Under the pieces are notes generated by a model. It made no database searches. It saw only the letters and a program-made list of their open reading frames with translations, and had not been told where the DNA came from. DNA of 64,000 nt from Nonlabens antarcticus (lineage in GTDB: Bacteria; Bacteroidota; Bacteroidia; Flavobacteriales; Flavobacteriaceae), in contig NZ_JADFCO010000064.1 in assembly GCF_015356755.1 (NCBI RefSeq), positions 248,001-312,000 of the forward strand, given 5' to 3'. A program made the position numbers and the translations under genes. Position 1 is the stretch's first letter; every line of letters starts with the position of its first letter. Positions 10,484 to 19,097 of this stretch are shown here, one piece after another.

Positions 10484-11305
10484 TTATCCAAATGCGGTGA
10501 TAGTCTTGCGAATAGCAACCAGTCGCGTCATCAAACCTTCTAGATATTGAAGGTCCAGCATATTTGCACCATCACTTTTTGCATTCGCAGGATCAAAATG
10601 GGTTTCAATAAATAATCCATCAACGTGATTGACAATTCCTGCTCGAGCTATAGTTTCAATCATGTCTGGACGACCTCCAGTAACACCGCTGGATTGATTG
10701 GGCTGCTGTAAACTGTGGGTAACGTCAAGCACCGTAGGCGCATATTGACGCATGGTGGGAATACCTCTAAAGTCAACAATCATATCCTGATAACCGAACA
10801 TGGTGCCGCGATCTGTAATCATCACTTGCTCATTTCCAGAGTCAGTAACTTTAAGGGCCGCATGCTTCATACTTTCCGGAGACATGAATTGGCCTTTTTT
10901 AAGGTTGACCACTTTGCCGGTTGCAGCTGCAGCAACTACAAGGTCGGTTTGACGCACTAAAAAAGCTGGGATTTGTAAAATATCTACATATTCCGCAGCC
11001 AAGGCCGCATCGCTCACCTCATGAATGTCTGTCACCGTAGGAATCTGAAAGGTCTCGCTCACCTTTCTCAAAATCTTCAAAGCCTTTTCATCTCCTATAC
11101 CCGTAAAGCTATCAATGCGGCTGCGATTGGCTTTTTTAAAACTTCCTTTAAATACAAATGGAATTTTCAACTTATCTGTGATCTCAAGAATCCTTTCTGC
11201 TATTCTTAGCGCCATTTCTTCTCCCTCTATGGCGCATGGGCCAGATAGCAGAAAGAAATTATTAGCATCAATATGCTTGAGTTGTGGGATGTTTTTAAGT
11301 TGCAT
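10484..11305 (-). CDS. kdsA: 3-deoxy-8-phosphooctulonate (KDO-8-P) synthase
   Basis: This 273-residue cytoplasmic enzyme condenses arabinose 5-phosphate with phosphoenolpyruvate, the committed step to KDO of the lipopolysaccharide inner core. Family signatures run the full length: LLSGPCAIEGEEMA, FKGSFKKANRSR (PEP/phosphate binding), SFTGIGDEKAL, TDIHE, LKKGQFMSPESM, TDRGTMFGYQ, VLDVTHSLQQPN, SGVTGGRPDMIETIARAG and a C-terminal IETHFDPANAKSDGANML. Length is typical of the family. It is followed on the same strand, after rhodanese genes, but has no KDO-pathway partners in the window. The assignment is firm. Confidence 0.96.
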   Translation of the reverse strand: MQLKNIPQLKHIDANNFFLLSGPCAIEGEEMALRIAERILEITDKLKIPFVFKGSFKKANRSRIDSFTGIGDEKALKILRKVSETFQIPTVTDIHEVSDAALAAEYVDILQIPAFLVRQTDLVVAAAATGKVVNLKKGQFMSPESMKHAALKVTDSGNEQVMITDRGTMFGYQDMIVDFRGIPTMRQYAPTVLDVTHSLQQPNQSSGVTGGRPDMIETIARAGIVNHVDGLFIETHFDPANAKSDGANMLDLQYLEGLMTRLVAIRKTITAFG

Positions 11306-11346
11306 CAGGGAAAAGTTTGTGTATCGTTATGGAACTGAGTAACCGT

Positions 11347-11664
11347 TTAAATTTTATGAAAAATGGAACCATCCCATTTGCTAAATCCTTCGGTTAGGTT
11401 ATGAGTGTGTTCAAAGCCCATTTGATTCATAATCTGACAGGCCTGCTGGCTGCGACTTCCAGAACGGCAATAGATGTAATATTTTTTAGACTTATCCATT
11501 TTTTCAAGAGCGGCCATGAATTCCTGCGGCTGGTGAATGTCGTGGTGAACGGCATTTTCAATCATTCCTTCCGCTACCTCGTCGTCTGTTCTTACATCTA
11601 GGATAACTGCATTAGGATCATTTTCAATTTCTTCTTTCCACTCAAAATTATTAAGATTTTTCAT
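11347..11664 (-). CDS. Single-domain rhodanese (sulfurtransferase)
   Basis: A 105-residue single rhodanese domain. It has the family LDVRTDDEVAEGMIENAVHHDI segment and an active-site loop CRSGSRSQQAC, whose first Cys would carry the persulfide. It lies 11 bp downstream of the MBL-rhodanese gene on the same strand, so the two are almost certainly cotranscribed and act in the same persulfide or thiosulfate transfer path. There is no signal peptide, so it is cytoplasmic. Confidence 0.9.
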   Translation of the reverse strand: MKNLNNFEWKEEIENDPNAVILDVRTDDEVAEGMIENAVHHDIHQPQEFMAALEKMDKSKKYYIYCRSGSRSQQACQIMNQMGFEHTHNLTEGFSKWDGSIFHKI

Positions 11665-11675
11665 AACTCTTGTTT

Positions 11676-13073
11676 TTAATTATTTTGCATTAATGTATCT
11701 GGAGCAACCATTTTAATTGCACCATATCCACCCTCAATATTAACCATGTTTTTGATACCGTTAGCTTGTGCTATGCTTGAAAATATCACAGATCGATAAC
11801 CACCGGCGCAATGAACGTGATAGGTGTTAGCAGCACTCAGGCTTTCCACATGCTCATGAACAGCATTTAGTGTTTTTAATGGAACATCTTGAAGGTGCGA
11901 CTTTTCAAACTCTACAGGTTTTCTAACATCCAGCGGATTCTTAATCGATCCATCTTCAAGTCCTTTTACAAAATCTTCAGCATTCATATTCTCTATAGAG
12001 CTAATTTCAAAACCGGAATCTTTCCAAGATTCAAAACCACCTTTTAAATATCCATTGACGTTGTCATAACCCACTCTCGCTAGTCTAGTGACTGCTTCTT
12101 CCTCCCGATCCTCTGGAGTTACAAGGATTATTTTTTGATCTATATTAGTAATCAAAGCTCCTACCCATGGAGCAAATTGACCATCCAGACCAATGAACCA
12201 TGACCCAGGAATGTGTCCAGCAGTAAATTCTTGTGGCGATCTTACATCTAGGACTAGATATTCAGAATCTTCTGCAAGAGTTTTGAAAGCATTAGCCTTG
12301 ATACTTGTTAAACCGCGATGTAACACCTCATCAATACTGGAATTTACACCGCGATTCATCTGTACATTTTTCGGGAAATAGGCGGGCGGTGGTGCAATCC
12401 CAGTTGTAACCTCTTTAATAAATTCGTCTTTAGACAATTCAGGATTTAATGCGTAATTCGTTTTTTTCTGATTCCCCAAAGAATCACTAGTCTCGCTGCT
12501 CATGTTTTTTCCACACGCACTACCGGCGCCATGTGCTGGATAGACTTTAATATGATCGTCTAATGGCATAATCACATTGCGCAGGGAATCGTATAATAAA
12601 CCAGCAAGATCTTGTGTGGACATATCACTTTTGGCTGCTAGATCTGGTCTTCCCACATCGCCTATAAATAAAGTGTCACCTGTAAAAAGCGCTTGTTCCT
12701 TTCCGTCACTATCCTTTAATAGATAACAGGAAGATTCTAGCGTGTGTCCAGGTGTGTGTAATAGGATAAGTGTAATGTCTCCTATTGAAAACTTTTCTAG
12801 ATGTTCCGCTTTCGCGAAAGCGTAACTCGTTTGGGCATTAGGACCTATAACAATGGTAGCACCCGTTTTTTGAGCCAGATCAACGTGGCCTGAAACAAAA
12901 TCTGCATGAAAATGAGTCAAAAATATATATTTAATGGTGACTCCGTCCTCATCTGCTCGATCAACGTATTGTTGAACTTCTCGCAAGGGGTCAATTACTA
13001 CAGCCTCCTTTCTAGAAGAAATGTAGTAAGTTCCTTGTGCTAGACATTTAGTATAATATTGTTCTAAGACCAT
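11676..13073 (-). CDS. MBL-fold persulfide dioxygenase-like protein with two rhodanese domains
   Basis: This 465-residue protein has an N-terminal metallo-beta-lactamase domain (residues ~1-220) with THFHADFVSGH, HTPGHT, FTGDTLFIGDVGRPD and YPAHGAG, matching ETHE1/Blh-type persulfide dioxygenases. Two rhodanese domains follow. The first (VLDVRSPQEFTAGHIPG) has VTPED where a Cys loop should be and is presumably inactive. The second has VHCAGGYRSVI with the Cys kept. Known members oxidise glutathione persulfide to sulfite during sulfide detoxification. The interspersed palindrome at 12807-12822 encodes the AFAKA within SYAFAKAEHLEKF of the MBL domain. First gene of a two-gene unit with the small rhodanese. 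Confidence 0.88.
   Translation of the reverse strand: MVLEQYYTKCLAQGTYYISSRKEAVVIDPLREVQQYVDRADEDGVTIKYIFLTHFHADFVSGHVDLAQKTGATIVIGPNAQTSYAFAKAEHLEKFSIGDITLILLHTPGHTLESSCYLLKDSDGKEQALFTGDTLFIGDVGRPDLAAKSDMSTQDLAGLLYDSLRNVIMPLDDHIKVYPAHGAGSACGKNMSSETSDSLGNQKKTNYALNPELSKDEFIKEVTTGIAPPPAYFPKNVQMNRGVNSSIDEVLHRGLTSIKANAFKTLAEDSEYLVLDVRSPQEFTAGHIPGSWFIGLDGQFAPWVGALITNIDQKIILVTPEDREEEAVTRLARVGYDNVNGYLKGGFESWKDSGFEISSIENMNAEDFVKGLEDGSIKNPLDVRKPVEFEKSHLQDVPLKTLNAVHEHVESLSAANTYHVHCAGGYRSVIFSSIAQANGIKNMVNIEGGYGAIKMVAPDTLMQNN
12807..12822. repeat. Interspersed palindrome, copy 2 (inside MBL-rhodanese CDS)
   Basis: Exact 16-bp core. On the coding strand it is read as AFAKA, between the MBL motifs, at a surface-helix-like position. 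Confidence 0.9.
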
Positions 13074-13384
13074 AGGACATTTTTATGCAAAAATACGATT
13101 TATCAATCTTACGACTGGTTTTGCCAGCTCGCTTTTCAAGTTCATTATCCAATTAAAACTAGCAGTTATAGGCATTTTAGTGTGGTTATTTTATAAGTAC
13201 TGAGTATCATGAACATCACTTTCATTAATAGTTTTATGATCATCATGCTGATTCACTCCTGTTGATTCTAAAAGAATTAAGGGAGGTAATTTTTCAGAAT
13301 GAGCAAGCTTTTCTTAAAGCGTTACAAAAACGATACTCACAGATTTGATCAAAGAAGAAGAGCATAAAAACGCTTTCGTTTCTG
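13074..13384. other. Gene-free spacer
   Basis: A 311-bp spacer between two minus-strand genes. Its first 20 bases hold the promoter motif of the MBL-rhodanese gene. I see nothing else in it. Confidence 0.4.
13088..13095 (-). promoter_or_regulatory. -7 promoter motif of the MBL-rhodanese gene
   Basis: On the minus strand this reads TATTTTTG, matching the Bacteroidota TAnnTTTG -7 element, 14 bp upstream of the ATG. No clear -33 element was recognised. Confidence 0.45.
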
Positions 13385-13858
13385 TTATAGAAACTTGTCC
13401 ACCTCTTCTTCTAGTTCTCCTGCGGTAAATGCTTTATTATAAAATATTCTTTTGGTGCCTTTCTGGATTAAAGTAGCTGGAATGGTTCCATCCCAGTGCT
13501 GGTCAACCCTGGGAACCCATTCTGCCAAATAAGGATCGTCTAATAGTTTTACCTTAGATGTAATATTATATTTCTTCAAAAACGGATCTACTTGCGAGTC
13601 TATATATTGCGCATCATCAATAGACATAAGTATTACCTCTACATTATTGTTAGTGTCGATTTCTATAAAAACAGGAAGCTCATCGACACATGGAGCACAC
13701 CAGGTTGCCCAAAAATTAATAACCTGTACTTTATCTGATGGAGGGTTTTCTATGAGATCTAATAAATATTCCCTATCGACAACTTCTGCTTTACTTACTT
13801 TTTTGTGACTGCATGAAATCAAGCAAGCGATGGAGAATAATAGAATGATTAGTTTCAT
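13385..13858 (-). CDS. TlpA/ResA-like thioredoxin-fold lipoprotein
   Basis: A 157-residue protein with a lipoprotein signal (LFSIACLISCSHKK; the Cys is the lipidation site) and a thioredoxin fold carrying NFWATWCAPCVDELPVF, so a CxxC redox pair with the WCAPC signature. The cis-Pro region is GTIPATLI. It would act in the periplasm, anchored to a membrane, as a thiol oxidoreductase of the TlpA/ResA kind used in cytochrome c maturation or disulfide reduction. No partner genes are adjacent, so the substrate is unknown. Monocistronic by spacing. Confidence 0.85.
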   Translation of the reverse strand: MKLIILLFSIACLISCSHKKVSKAEVVDREYLLDLIENPPSDKVQVINFWATWCAPCVDELPVFIEIDTNNNVEVILMSIDDAQYIDSQVDPFLKKYNITSKVKLLDDPYLAEWVPRVDQHWDGTIPATLIQKGTKRIFYNKAFTAGELEEEVDKFL

Positions 13859-14538
13859 AATAGAAATATACGGCAGCTTGCTTAGTTTCTATTAATGATT
13901 AACGAACCTTAGTAAAAAGATTAGCACTATTGCAAAATTTTGAAGCTTCAACGCCACTGTTTTACGCAAGTGTCTTAGTTACACGTTCCAGTATGCGGCA
14001 CAGTTTGATGGATAAACCTTATTCCAGCCTTAGAAACTTATTTGTTTAAGTTTGGCACTCTCCATCGGATGAAAATTTTGTTAGGCTATAGCCTTACTCC
14101 ATATAGATCGCAGGAATTGCAATTTCTTGGAACATGATAAAAAGTGACTTATTTCAAATATTTATTATTAATCGACGTACTAAAAGAATCATTAAAATTT
14201 TCCAGTGGCATTTTAAGGTGTTTTGCAATCCGCATGATGGGTATTTTCGTAGATGTAGTACCGATTAATTGATAGTACTATCTACAAACGCAGCAATTCT
14301 TTCCTGATCTAAGCGATGACTAAGTTGGTTTAGGTTCTCCTTTGCTTTTCTTTCAATTTTTTAAATAATGGAACGTTCTCTTTTGTGCGCTATCAGTTGA
14401 AAGTGGATAACTGGGTCAGCTGAATGATTGTTACACGATCAATAATGCGTGACAACCTTCCTTTTTTTTCTGGTAAGGAAACTGGTAAGGAAAGTTGACT
14501 AGAAAGATTTTAGGATTAATGATTATTAAATAAATACT
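13859..14538. other. Long gene-free divergent spacer
   Basis: A 680-bp stretch between the minus-strand thioredoxin gene and the plus-strand metalloprotease gene. The only internal structure I can name is a short direct repeat of TGGTAAGGAAA near 14472-14494. No RNA gene or ORF is convincing. Confidence 0.4.
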
Positions 14539-15309
14539 ATGAGAAAATATGGATTTTGGCTCGCAATCGCCTTTTTGATTGTAGGATGTGCCAGTGATGA
14601 TTCTAACGATGTAGTGGACGGTCCTGGAAATAACGGTAATGCAAACCTGAGAAATACGGGTGACAGCGCAGAAGAACTCTTGCGCAGCGATAACTTTGAT
14701 CAATTAGAAGTTGAATTGATTTATGTTAATGGTGCTCGTCCAGAAACTACTTCCATCAACAATTTAAAATCATTTCTGCAGGCACGACTCAATAAGCCTA
14801 ATGGTATTAATATCGTGGAGCGCAATGTGACTAATGATGCCGGTGATGATTATTCCATTGAGGAAGTAAGTGATTTAGAAAATTCAAGCCGTACAAGTTT
14901 TTCAAGAGATCAAACCATAGCAGTAAGTGTGCTATTTGTGGATAAGCCTAACGATGGCGATGAAGGAAATTCTGTAGTTTTAGGAAGCGCTTATAGAAAT
15001 ACTTCCTTGGTAATTTATCAAAGTACCATAGAGAGATTTAGTCGATCTGTGAACCAGCCATCTCGAGTAGATCTGGAATCAACTGTTTATAATCATGAAT
15101 TTGGACATTTATTAGGGTTGGTAAATCTGGGAACGCCTTTGCAAAGTCAACATGAGGATGCAGAAAACGACCGCCATTGCAATGTGGATGGCTGCTTGAT
15201 GTTTTTCCAAATTAATGGAGGGAATATTCTGGACATGATGAACATGACTAGCATACCGCAACTCGATCCTCAATGCATTGCAGATTTGCAAGCGAATGGA
15301 GGTAAGTAG
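14539..15309 (+). CDS. Lipoprotein zinc metalloprotease
   Basis: This 256-residue protein has a lipoprotein signal (FLIVGCASDD; Cys is the lipidation site). After an Asn/Gly/Asp-rich linker comes a catalytic domain with HEFGHLLGLVN (His186, Glu187, His190). That is an HExxH zinc motif extended to HExxHxxGxxN, so the third ligand position of the metzincin pattern is Asn, not His. Downstream DRHCNVDGCLMFF could supply another ligand and a Met-turn. Flavobacterial proteins of this type are annotated as membrane metalloproteases; no substrate is known to me. The stop is only 4 bp from that of the convergent lipoprotein gene. Confidence 0.8.
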   Translation: MRKYGFWLAIAFLIVGCASDDSNDVVDGPGNNGNANLRNTGDSAEELLRSDNFDQLEVELIYVNGARPETTSINNLKSFLQARLNKPNGINIVERNVTNDAGDDYSIEEVSDLENSSRTSFSRDQTIAVSVLFVDKPNDGDEGNSVVLGSAYRNTSLVIYQSTIERFSRSVNQPSRVDLESTVYNHEFGHLLGLVNLGTPLQSQHEDAENDRHCNVDGCLMFFQINGGNILDMMNMTSIPQLDPQCIADLQANGGK

Positions 15310-15313
15310 TGAA

Positions 15314-15781
15314 TTAGATGTCGTTAGTAATCCTGCGTTGGTATATAATTGCTCCAGAACAGTCTTGATTTGGCTCACAGATTGGCGTCAAGATTAATTC
15401 ACCTATCACGGTCAACTGGTATGTAAAACTAGGATTACCTGTGGCTACGTCTTGAAGTTCGGTTGCTGGTTTAAAAGATCCGTCACCTGAAGTTCTATAG
15501 CTTCTTATATTTAAATCCAATCTATCGTTGGCACTGGAATAATTTCCTGCTTCCTGATAAAGAAATCCTATTGATGAACCAGAGGTTGCATCAAATCCTT
15601 CACGACTGGAAAAATAGGAGCCATCACTTTTAAAAGATATTAGATCTAATTCAACAACATTATTGTCGGTCGATGATTTGACCCATTCTCCTTGAAGTTT
15701 TTGGTCTATTTGCAGATCATCATCACTGGAACAAGAAGTCGCTACAAATAATATGCAAGCGATAAGGTTCAGATATCTCAT
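15314..15781 (-). CDS. Small lipoprotein, lipocalin-like
   Basis: I place the start at the ATG at 15781, not the upstream one at 15808, because this puts the signal peptide MRYLNLIACILFVATSCSS at the N-terminus with an SC lipobox. The mature part of about 140 residues has LQGEWVKSSTDNNVVELDLISFKSDGSY, the pattern of lipocalin-like Bacteroidota lipoproteins, then paired beta strands and late cysteines (CEPNQDC). Ligand and role are unknown. Convergent with the metalloprotease gene, with almost no gap. Confidence 0.7.
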   Translation of the reverse strand: MRYLNLIACILFVATSCSSDDDLQIDQKLQGEWVKSSTDNNVVELDLISFKSDGSYFSSREGFDATSGSSIGFLYQEAGNYSSANDRLDLNIRSYRTSGDGSFKPATELQDVATGNPSFTYQLTVIGELILTPICEPNQDCSGAIIYQRRITNDI

Positions 15782-15965
15782 AAATTGGTTTATACAATAG
15801 ATGCGCATTCCTGAAAAAGGTTGCGTGGAGAATCGGAATAATTTCAGGTTCAGACCTAAATGCCTGTGATTAAAAGATAGGTCCAGTTAATACCGTCTGC
15901 CATAGAAATGACAAGAAAGTTACGTGTGAGAATAAGTATTATGTAATATAAACTACAATTGAGTT

Positions 15966-15981
15966 CGCTTTCGCGAAAGCG
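15966..15981. repeat. Interspersed palindrome, copy 3 (intergenic)
   Basis: Exact core with five more matched bases on each side (GAGTT / AACTC), so a 26-bp perfect palindrome over 15961-15986. It lies just downstream of folD and could double as its transcription end. Confidence 0.92.
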
Positions 15982-15995
15982 AACTCATAAAGGTT

Positions 15996-16886
15996 TTAAT
16001 TTTTATTAGATTCTCTGTGACGCTCCCTCGCGAGTAATGTGTTTTTCAATAACATCGCAATGGTCATAGGTCCGACGCCGCCGGGAACAGGCGTGATATA
16101 ACTCGCTTTTTTAGATACATTTTCAAAATCAACATCACCGGTAATATAATAACCGCGCTCTTTAGAATCGTCGGGAACTCTAGTGATTCCCACGTCAATG
16201 ATGACAACGTCATCCTTCACCATTTCGGCCTTTAGGAAACCGGGAACCCCCAATGCGGTAATAATAATATCAGCCTGGGAAGTGATCTGAGTGATGTTTT
16301 TAGTATGGCTGTGGGTTAAGGTAACCGTAGAATTTCCTGGAAAACCTCTCCTTCCCATTAAAATGCTCATGGGACGACCAACGATATGAGAACGACCGAT
16401 AACTACGGTGTGTTTTCCTTGCGTATCCACACCATAACGATCCAGTAATTCCAAAATTCCAAACGGTGTGGCAGGAATAAATGTGCTCATATCCAGCGCC
16501 ATCCGGCCAAAGTTAGTCGGGTGAAAACCATCCACATCTTTGTCTGGATCTACTGCCATTAATACTTTTTGGGTGTCAATTTGTTTAGGCAACGGCAGTT
16601 GGACAATAAAACCATCAATTTTAGGATCCTCGTTTAATTTCTTGATTTCACGCAGTAATTCTGTTTCGCTGGTCGTATTAGGCAAACGTACCATCGTACT
16701 TTCAAAACCTACCCGCTCACAAGCGCGAACCTTAGAACCTACGTAAGTCAAACTAGCACCATCATTGCCAACGATTACTGCTGCTAGATGAGGAACTTTC
16801 TCACCATTTGCCTTCATCTCATCAACAATGGATGTGATCTCGTTTTTGATGTCGTTACTGGTCTTTTTTCCGTCTAAGATGATCAT
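15996..16886 (-). CDS. folD: Bifunctional methylenetetrahydrofolate dehydrogenase / methenyl-THF cyclohydrolase
   Basis: A 296-residue protein from the ATG at 16886. Signatures are VGNDGASLTYVGSKVRACERVG (catalytic Tyr and Lys), DGFIVQLPLPKQID, PDKDVDGFHPTNFGR, GRSHIVGRPMS and the C-terminal TPVPGGVGPMTIAMLL. FolD interconverts 5,10-methylene-, methenyl- and 10-formyl-THF in the cytoplasm. An upstream in-frame TTG at 16928 would add MRQQFINWQLNLAT, but those codons come from the inverted-repeat arm of the neighbouring S23 cassette and match no FolD sequence I know, so I reject that start. Confidence 0.96.
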   Translation of the reverse strand: MIILDGKKTSNDIKNEITSIVDEMKANGEKVPHLAAVIVGNDGASLTYVGSKVRACERVGFESTMVRLPNTTSETELLREIKKLNEDPKIDGFIVQLPLPKQIDTQKVLMAVDPDKDVDGFHPTNFGRMALDMSTFIPATPFGILELLDRYGVDTQGKHTVVIGRSHIVGRPMSILMGRRGFPGNSTVTLTHSHTKNITQITSQADIIITALGVPGFLKAEMVKDDVVIIDVGITRVPDDSKERGYYITGDVDFENVSKKASYITPVPGGVGPMTIAMLLKNTLLARERHRESNKN

Positions 16887-16900
16887 TGTTGCTAAATTTA

Positions 16901-17476
16901 ATTGCCAATTTATGAATTGCTGACGCAATTCGTGATTACTAATTCTTAATTACTTACGCCTTGTTAATCATATTTAAGTCCTTTGCGATCACTGTTCTTG
17001 AGGTATTTCATGAACCCTGATATCTGCGCTTTACATTCATCCATTTTCTTAGCAACATTTTCAAATTTGTCCTGCTCCATATATTTCCTGTCTAAACATC
17101 GATAAAGCTGGGATTTTGATTCTCCACAACTCGCTTTTGAAATACTTAAAAATTGGATAAATTCTTTATTTCCATCGCGATCAAAACCCTCTGCGATATT
17201 ATCCATTATAGAGCCTGTTGAACGGTTTATCTGATTCCAAAGCCCGTAATCTTTCTGTAAGTCACTCAATAAATAAAGATCATACACATCATTACAAATT
17301 ACCCTCGCACGTTGCCAAATTTCCAGATCTTCAAAAGATTTATAATGAGCCATAATTAGAGGTTACGTAATTAAAATCTGTAATCATTAAAAACAAATTT
17401 CGAAGCGATTAGCAATCAAGAATGGCAATTTTATTGAATAATCAATAATTGCGTCAGCAATTCAACAATCGGGAAT
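16901..17476 (-). mobile_element. Putative S23 cassette A with inverted-repeat arms (between ffh and folD)
   Basis: An 18-bp perfect inverted repeat brackets the four-helix-bundle gene: TGAATTGCTGACGCAATT at 16913-16930 and its complement at 17447-17464. Matching continues imperfectly on both sides (TGATTA inside, about 8 of 12 bases outside). A transcript would place the gene in the loop of a long hairpin. No transposase or target-site duplication was seen, so mobility is inferred. Confidence 0.6.
16964..17353 (-). CDS. S23/IVP-family four-helix-bundle protein, copy A
   Basis: A 129-residue helical protein with SFEDLEIWQRARVICNDVY at the start and NRSTGSIMDNIAEGF, then FLSISKASCGESKSQL. These are hallmarks of the family first found inside intervening sequences of 23S rRNA and related to the Avd accessory protein of diversity-generating retroelements. 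Structures of relatives are four-helix bundles that form pentamers, and their function is unknown. Here it sits in the same orientation as ffh upstream and folD downstream, enclosed by inverted-repeat arms. No rRNA or reverse transcriptase is near. Confidence 0.88.
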   Translation of the reverse strand: MAHYKSFEDLEIWQRARVICNDVYDLYLLSDLQKDYGLWNQINRSTGSIMDNIAEGFDRDGNKEFIQFLSISKASCGESKSQLYRCLDRKYMEQDKFENVAKKMDECKAQISGFMKYLKNSDRKGLKYD

Positions 17477-17477
17477 T

Positions 17478-17520
17478 GAGCAAATGCGCTAAAAGCATTT
17501 GCTTTTAGCGCATTTTGCTC
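17478..17520 (-). terminator. Strong hairpin overlapping the ffh stop codon
   Basis: The arms GAGCAAATGCGCTAAAAGC (17478-17496) and GCTTTTAGCGCATTTTGCTC (17501-17520) pair almost perfectly around a 4-nt loop. The right arm covers the last four codons and stop of ffh, so the hairpin forms at the 3' end of the message. No long U run follows, so it may stabilise or attenuate rather than terminate. Confidence 0.65.
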
Positions 17521-18833
17521 ATCGCTTGCATCATGGCTTTTCCTTTTCCGCCTTGCATCATCTTCATCATTTTGCTCATCTGGTCAAATTGCTTGAGCAG
17601 TTGATTCACTTCAGTAACTGTTGTACCACTACCGCCTGCGATACGTTTCTTGCGGGAACCGTTAATCACTTGAGGTTGTGTGCGCTCTTGAATGGTCATC
17701 GAGTGAATAATGGCTTCAATACCTTTAAAGGCATCGTCGTCAATATCTACATCTTTCAACATTTTACCGGCACCAGGAATCATTCCCATCAGGTCTTTCA
17801 TGTTCCCCATTTTCTTGATCTGCTGGATCTGGGATAGAAAGTCATCAAAACCGAATTGGTTTTTAGCAATCTTCTTGCTTAATTTCCTTGCTTCTTCCTC
17901 GTCAAACTGTTCCTGGGCGCGTTCCACAAGAGATACCACATCACCCATTCCCAGAATACGATCTGCCATACGTTCTGGGTAGAAGATGTCAATCGCTTCC
18001 ATTTTCTCACCAGTTCCTATAAATTTTATAGGCTTATTCACCACAGACTTGATCGATAGCGCGGCACCACCACGAGTATCACCATCTAGTTTAGTAAGAA
18101 CAACACCATCAAAATTAAGGCGCTCATTAAAAGCCTTAGCAGTATTCACGGCATCCTGACCCGTCATGGAATCCACGACAAATAAGGTTTCGTGCGGTTC
18201 AACTGCTGCGTGAACATCTGCAATTTCTTTCATCATCTGCTCATCAATCGCTAGACGACCGGCAGTATCTATAATTACGGCATTAAAACCGTTCTGTTTT
18301 GCATAAGCAATCGCAGCTTCAGAAATCTTTACAGGATCCTTTTCATCACGATTAGAAAATACTTCAACGCCTATTTGTTCTCCTACAACGTGCAGCTGGT
18401 CAATTGCAGCTGGACGATAAATATCACAAGCAACTAGAAGAGGCTTTTTATTCTTCTTGGTTTTGAGAAAATTAGCGAGCTTTCCAGAGAAGGTTGTCTT
18501 ACCAGAACCTTGTAAACCAGACATAAGAATGATCGTGGGGTTTCCAGAAAGGTTAATACCTTCCACAGATCCTCCCATCAATTCTGTCAATTCATCCTTG
18601 ACAATTTTAGTTAAGAGCTGTCCTGGTTTAAGCGTTGTAAGAACGCCTTGACCTATTGCTTTTTCTTTTGCTATGGCTGTAAATTCCTTAGCAATCTTAT
18701 AATTTACATCAGCATCCACGAGGGCGCGACGTATTTCTTTTAGGGTGTCTGCAACGTTGACCTCAGTAATACTACCGTGACCTTTAAGGACGTGCATCGC
18801 CTTGTCCAGCTTATCTGTTAAATTATCAAACAT
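17505..18833 (-). CDS. ffh: Signal recognition particle GTPase Ffh (SRP54)
   Basis: This 442-residue protein has the N-terminal four-helix N domain, then the G domain: LQGSGKTTFSGKLA (P-loop), CDIYRPAAIDQL, DTAGRLAIDEQ, LTKLDGDTRGGAAL and GTGEKMEAID. The Met-rich M domain forms the C-terminus (KKMGNMKDLMGMIPGAGKM, ending MMKMMQGGKGKAMMQAMSKM) and binds 4.5S RNA and signal peptides. It delivers nascent membrane proteins to FtsY. A TATCTTTG -7 motif lies 26 bp upstream of the ATG. The assignment is firm. Confidence 0.97.
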   Translation of the reverse strand: MFDNLTDKLDKAMHVLKGHGSITEVNVADTLKEIRRALVDADVNYKIAKEFTAIAKEKAIGQGVLTTLKPGQLLTKIVKDELTELMGGSVEGINLSGNPTIILMSGLQGSGKTTFSGKLANFLKTKKNKKPLLVACDIYRPAAIDQLHVVGEQIGVEVFSNRDEKDPVKISEAAIAYAKQNGFNAVIIDTAGRLAIDEQMMKEIADVHAAVEPHETLFVVDSMTGQDAVNTAKAFNERLNFDGVVLTKLDGDTRGGAALSIKSVVNKPIKFIGTGEKMEAIDIFYPERMADRILGMGDVVSLVERAQEQFDEEEARKLSKKIAKNQFGFDDFLSQIQQIKKMGNMKDLMGMIPGAGKMLKDVDIDDDAFKGIEAIIHSMTIQERTQPQVINGSRKKRIAGGSGTTVTEVNQLLKQFDQMSKMMKMMQGGKGKAMMQAMSKMR

Positions 18834-18858
18834 ATTCTATAGGCATTTTTGAAGATTG

Positions 18859-18866
18859 CAAAGATA
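18859..18866 (-). promoter_or_regulatory. -7 promoter motif of ffh
   Basis: Reads TATCTTTG on the minus strand, a full match to TAnnTTTG, followed by GCAATCTTC and a short leader to the ffh ATG. Confidence 0.55.
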
Positions 18867-18930
18867 GAATTTCGCCGCGTGGTCTTCAAGGTTTTATATT
18901 GTGAATTGATGCTCTATATTTGAATGAGTT

Positions 18931-18946
18931 CGCTTTCGCGAAAGCG
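18931..18946. repeat. Interspersed palindrome, copy 4 (intergenic)
   Basis: Exact core in the spacer between ffh and the WG-repeat gene, about 100 bp upstream of ffh. Confidence 0.9.
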
Positions 18947-19097
18947 GAATAGTCAGAAATTATCCTGCACATGATGAGGTTCATGAAATAGGATACCTAC
19001 TCGCAGGAGGATGAAATTAATTATGCAAAAGAAACCGGCTAACATTGAATAGGCTAGGAGTTGACCGTTTGCTGCAAGCAGAATCTCTAGTTTAAAG

